A stretch of 64,000 nt of DNA, taken from the NCBI GenBank assembly GCA_029706075.1, contig JAINUG010000369.1, positions 260,001 to 324,000 of the forward strand, read 5' to 3'. This DNA comes from Aldrovandia affinis. Taxonomy: Eukaryota > Chordata > Actinopteri > Notacanthiformes > Halosauridae. The notes beneath the pieces are model-generated. The model searched no databases and was not told the origin of the DNA. It was given only the letters and a program-made list of their open reading frames with translations. Positions 61,479 to 64,000 of the stretch are shown here, piece by piece. The translations under genes were made by a program, and so were the position numbers. How positions within the stretch are numbered: position 1 is the stretch's first letter; every line of letters begins with the position of its first letter.

Positions 61479-63761
61479 CCAGCAGCACAGACACACGCAC
61501 ACACACACACACAACACAGACACACGCACACACACACACAACACAGACACACACACACAACACAGACATTGATGTTGATGAGATATAGATCACGTGTGTT
61601 TTGTCTGTAGGAGAAAAAGATCGCTGTTCTGGAAGAGAAGCTCAGGGTTCTTCAGAAGCCGACAGGTAACCCCACAGATTCGCAACGACAACATTCTCCT
61701 TCACACCTGAGTCGCCTCATTTTGTACGGTCCTCGAAAAAAAGATATCCTGTCAACTTGTACTTTTATTTGAGCCTGTTTGTCACTCATGCAGTCTCATA
61801 TTTTAATATAACGTGCCATTTAGCAGACGCTTTTTATCCAAAGCGACTTACAGTAGTGAATGCATACATTTTTCAGTATATGTGGCCCCAATGGGAATTT
61901 AACCCACAACCTAAGTGTTGTCAGCGCCATTCTCTACCTACTGAGCCACACAGAACCACGCTCTACCTACTGAGCCACACAGAACCACGCTCTACCTACT
62001 GAACCACACAGAACCACGCTCTACCTACTGAGACACACAGAACCACGCTCTACCTACTGAGACACACAGAACCACGCTCTACTTACTGATACACACAGAA
62101 CCACGCTCTATCTACTGAGACACACAGAACCACGCTCTACCTACTGAGACACACAGAACCACACTCTACCTACTGAACCACACAGAACCACGCTCTACCT
62201 ACTGAGCCACACAGACACACAGAACCAGAACGCTCTACCTACTGAGCCACACAGCCACACAGAGAACCACGCTCTACCAGAACTGAGACACACAGAACCA
62301 TGCTCTACCTACTGAGCCACACAGGACCACGCTCTACCTACTGAGCCGCACAGAACCACGCTCTACCTCTGAGACCACAGAACCTGAGCTGAGCACAGAA
62401 CCACACTCTACCTACTGAGCCACACAGAACCATGCTCTACCTACTGAGCCACACAGAACCACGCTCTACCTACTGAACCACACTAACACACTTCCTGTCT
62501 GTGCTGCTCAGAGGGCACAGGGCGGTTGGAGGATGTGGAGCAGACCTGCCTCAGACTCCAACGCCAGGTGTGGGAGATGGAGGTGAGTCGACAGGAAGGG
62601 GCATGAGCCATGGCCAGCACCCCACACTCTCCCCACACTCACCCCACACTCACCCCACACTCTCCCCACACCCCCCTGCACCCCTCTGTACCCCTCACAC
62701 CCCCCCTGAATGAGGCCTGTTTGTGCACACAGAGTTTCCTGAGTGATTATGGCATGGTGTGGGTGGGGACCAGTGGCGTTCCACAGGAAGAGGCGGGGAC
62801 AGAACAGGAAGAGGCGGGGACAGAACAGGAAGTGCACCGTGGGCGACAGCTGTGGCAGCCAGGTACCAAGAACACACTCCTTCACTTCCTGCTCCTCCCA
62901 TGCTAATGCTAACAGGCAGGTACAACAACATAGGAACATAAGAATACGTAATGAGGAGAACGGGCCGTTCGGCCCATCTAGGCTCATCATGTCCTAATCT
63001 AAAGAGTATCTAGTACTGCATCAGGCCTGGACTTGAATAGCCCAAGTGTTTCTGCCTCTACTACCTGACCTGGCAAGCTGTTCCAGGCACTGACAACTCT
63101 CTGTGTAAAGAAAAACATCCTAATATCTGTGCGGAATTTGCCTTTAACTCATTTCCACCTGTGGCCTCTTGTTCTGCTGAACCCCACTTATCTTAAAAAA
63201 TCTTTGGTATTTCACTTTGTTAATCCCTTTTAGGAATTTAAAAACCTCAATCAAATCCCCCCCAAGTCTCCATTTGCTAAGTTTAAATAGATTGAGTGCC
63301 TTAAGTCTGTCCTCATAACTTTGACCTTTCATACCAGGTATCAGTTTAGTTGCCCTTCTTTTAACTTTTTCAAGAGCTTCTATATCTCCTTCACTTCCTG
63401 CGCCTCCCATGCTAACGCTAGCAGCATCTCCTCTGAAGGTTTTTTCCAGCGAACATTGACCCCTGACCCTGCAGTGGGGCAGGAGCGTTGCCGTGCCGTT
63501 GTGGGAACGTTTGTGGGAGTGGTCTGGTCTGTGCTCTCTGCAGGTGCCTCGGTGGGCGGGGATTTCTGCGTGAACTTTGACCTGGTGCTGCGCAGCGTGC
63601 GTGAGCTGAACCTGCTGGCCGGGGAGGGCGTGGCACAGGTGCAGGCCACGCCCGGCGGCGCGCGCCTAGCGCACCGCTCCTCCATCCCCCTCTGTCTCTA
63701 TAGCAACGGCATCCTCATGTTCGACGGGCCCTTCCGCTCCTACCAGGACCCCAGCACACAG
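47611..63761 (+). CDS. ubxn11: UBX domain protein 11, N-terminal coiled coil to start of SEP domain (continues right)
   Basis: Plus-strand exons with GT/AG borders and matching phases: 47611-47727 ([19 protein letters not shown]...SSIT), 49268-49368 ([20 protein letters not shown]), 61611-61665 ([18 protein letters not shown]), 62512-62582 ([19 protein letters not shown]), 62733-62862 ([12 protein letters not shown]) and 63544-63761 ([40 protein letters not shown]). These match the UBXN11 (Socius) coiled coil, the SFLSDYG motif and the beginning of the SEP domain. The rest of SEP and the UBX domain lie beyond 64000. The exon at 62733-62862 includes a duplicated EEAGTEQ segment. The 47611 exon is the least certain, but its end phase completes the Ala codon of the next exon. 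The 12-kb intron before 61611 is filled by mobile elements. Confidence 0.9.
47745..48425 (-). repeat. SINE with head expanded into a 29-bp minisatellite
   Basis: SINE tail and body (minus) at 47752-47870, then about 19 copies of GCTCTACCTACTGAGCCACA/GACACA units. Scrambled zones near 48080-48120 and 48340-48370. Same family and orientation as 20838-21775. In a ubxn11 intron. Confidence 0.9.
48490..48845 (+). mobile_element. GC-rich tRNA-derived SINE, plus copy
   Basis: B box GGTTTGAAACCCG at about 48539, GC-rich body with CCCCGATCAGGGTCGGCGTT, and end GGTGTAATTGGCCACTAAAT. Sister of 18170-18385. Confidence 0.65.
48846..49200. other. ubxn11 intron, AT-rich, unassigned
   Basis: Nothing recognised apart from a short GT tract starting at 49200. 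Confidence 0.5.
49400..49552. repeat. CA/CATTATACACA microsatellite beside a ubxn11 donor
   Basis: Imperfect CA array with CACATTATACACACAAA units beginning about 30 nt after the donor of exon 49268-49368. Confidence 0.92.
50866..51180. mobile_element. hAT-type MITE with perfect 8-bp target duplication
   Basis: Ends CAGGGGTCGGCAACC and GGTTGCCGACCCCTG are perfect inverted repeats. The target duplication CTTTATAC flanks both sides (50858-50865 and 51181-51188). Internally it holds a GAGCCGCATGCGGCTC palindrome and a duplicated TTTTCTGTCGACGGGGG block. Non-coding. Confidence 0.9.
51492..52033 (+). mobile_element. Internally deleted Tc1-like transposon
   Basis: Inverted ends CACTATATGGCCAAAAGTCA and their complement, flanked by TA on both sides. 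The plus strand keeps the C-terminal half of a DD34E transposase: [20 protein letters not shown] (second Asp) and [19 protein letters not shown] (Glu). The N-terminal DNA-binding domain and first Asp are deleted and the frame is shifted after PTSVPDS. Nested in the retrovirus-like relic. Confidence 0.88.
53800..53880 (-). other. tRNA-like segment inside the right LTR-like repeat
   Basis: The minus strand has TTTAGCTCAGCGAGCTTAAT (A-box like) and GGTTCGAAACTCGC (B-box like) about 35 nt apart, with no good acceptor stem. More likely a SINE head than a functional tRNA gene. Confidence 0.45.
54040..54226. repeat. ATATATACACACATC microsatellite
   Basis: Short imperfect tandem array directly left of the Tc1 element; the TA dinucleotides are its likely target. 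Confidence 0.92.
54229..55834 (-). mobile_element. Tc1-like transposon, near full length, one frameshift
   Basis: About 1.6 kb with inverted repeats of about 200 bp beginning CAATGGGGGAAATAAGTATT and TA duplications on both sides. The minus-strand transposase occupies 55458-54444. Its N-terminal paired-like HTH includes [20 protein letters not shown] and GRISQLLN-like [16 protein letters not shown]. The catalytic triad is present: [13 protein letters not shown] (Asp), [12 protein letters not shown] (Asp), [15 protein letters not shown] (Glu), i.e. DD34E. A frame change at a T/A run near 55080-55090 separates the HTH half from the catalytic half, so it is non-functional as written but otherwise well preserved. 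Confidence 0.93.
54444..55458 (-). pseudogene. Tc1 DD34E transposase, frameshifted once
   Basis: The two halves (55458-55006 and 55052-54444) overlap in different frames around the homopolymer near 55085. The start MMGKSKELS and end NKGFSTKY are those expected of the family; total length is about 335 residues, near normal. Confidence 0.88.
55836..56185. other. ubxn11 intron, unassigned
   Basis: No element recognised. A short plus-strand frame at about 56051-56180 has no family match. Confidence 0.4.
56190..56895. repeat. Minisatellite of CCACACCATCACAGAACCAC units
   Basis: A composite of two short units, CCACACCATCACAGAACCAC and CAGAACCCTCCA, in irregular alternation. Long open frames here are repeat artefacts. 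Confidence 0.93.
56945..57885. repeat. About 25-bp minisatellite with GAGTAATCTG core
   Basis: About 38 copies of CACACAGAACTGTGAGTAAT plus CTGCCC or CTGGGC. Each copy contains GTGAGTAAT, a donor-like word on the transcribed (plus) strand of the ubxn11 intron. Confidence 0.95.
58065..58653 (-). repeat. LTR (3' in element sense)
   Basis: About 589 bp. Pairs with 60653-61242 with only a few differences. Confidence 0.92.
60653..61242 (-). repeat. LTR (5' in element sense)
   Basis: About 590 bp. Pairs with 58065-58653. Confidence 0.92.
61247..61600. repeat. ubxn11 intron with CA/CAGACACA microsatellite
   Basis: CA repeat with ACAACACAGACACACGCA units at about 61420-61565; the rest is AT-rich and unassigned. 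The next ubxn11 exon starts at 61611. Confidence 0.85.
61813..62487 (-). repeat. SINE with head expanded into a 29-bp minisatellite
   Basis: SINE tail (TTTTATCCAAAGCGACTTAC) and body (minus) at 61813-61930, then about 18 copies of GCTCTACCTACTGAGCCACA/GACACA/AACCACA units, scrambled at about 62200-62400. It ends about 24 nt before the acceptor of ubxn11 exon 62512-62582. Confidence 0.9.
62930..63385 (-). mobile_element. CR1-group LINE, 3' end, minus strand
   Basis: The minus strand encodes [40 protein letters not shown] and [12 protein letters not shown], the C-terminal tail of CR1-type ORF2, followed by a 3'UTR with GAACGGGCCGTTCGGCCCAT. It lies in the ubxn11 intron between exons 62733-62862 and 63544-63761. 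Confidence 0.85.
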
Positions 63762-64000
63762 GTACAGAACACAGGCACACAGGTACACAGGCACACAGGC
63801 ACAGCACACAGGCACACAGGTACACAGGCACACACACAGGCACACAGGTACACAGGCACACAGGTACAGCACACAGGCACACAGGCACACAGGTACAGCA
63901 CACAGGCACACAGGCACACAGGCACAGCACACAGGCACACAGGTACACAGGCACACAGGTACAGCACACAGGCACACAGGCACAGCACACAGGTACACAG
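63762..64000. repeat. Minisatellite of CACACAGGTACACAGG units at a ubxn11 donor
   Basis: Starts immediately at the donor of exon 63544-63761 and runs to the window edge. Units CACACAGGTACACAGG and CACACAGGCACAG repeat the junction CACACAG/GTACAG itself, giving many decoy donors. Confidence 0.9.

Overview
The window is vertebrate nuclear DNA, almost certainly from a ray-finned (teleost) fish. It carries spliced exons of three vertebrate genes plus L2/CR1-type LINEs, tRNA-derived SINEs with L2-type tails, Tc1 and hAT transposons, a sushi-like Ty3/gypsy element, and an extreme load of microsatellites and minisatellites. All assignments come from reading the sequence and comparing with remembered protein families; no search was run.

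Layout. (1) 1-10 kb, minus strand: stx12, a syntaxin-12 type SNARE. Seven exons are visible and the 3' part lies beyond the left edge. Most of its introns are filled by tandem repeats, and a CpG-rich candidate promoter with CRE palindromes lies near 9.84-10.06 kb. (2) 12.6-17.1 kb, minus strand: trnau1ap (SECp43). Seven exons are found, but the exons for the second RRM are absent where a GA repeat sits. (3) 17.3-24.4 kb: gene-poor, with L2 LINE, SINEs, a SINE-derived minisatellite and a 30-bp minisatellite. (4) 24.5-43.7 kb: a tandem array of seven nearly identical 1.86-kb units, one split by a Ty3/gypsy element with a 5-bp target duplication. Each unit carries a hAT MITE and, on the minus strand, a short exon-like ORF with a textbook signal peptide plus small exon-like cassettes. 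One cassette is hypervariable in an otherwise homogenised array. This is the best candidate here for an undescribed system. (5) 44.3-64 kb, plus strand: ubxn11, with a promoter-like X-box/CCAAT region and six recognised exons; it continues off the right edge. Its introns hold a degraded retrovirus-like relic with nested hAT and Tc1 copies, a near full-length Tc1 element, a non-autonomous LTR element that appears to carry a captured gripap1-like coiled-coil segment, SINE-derived arrays and a CR1 LINE.

Two themes run through the window. First, several minisatellites repeat or resemble the host splice junction they abut. Second, one SINE family has its pol III A-box head expanded into long arrays at four separate loci. 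Many arrays contain a local scrambled zone, so array lengths, the missing RRM2 exons and the stx12 frameshift should be treated as possible assembly effects.
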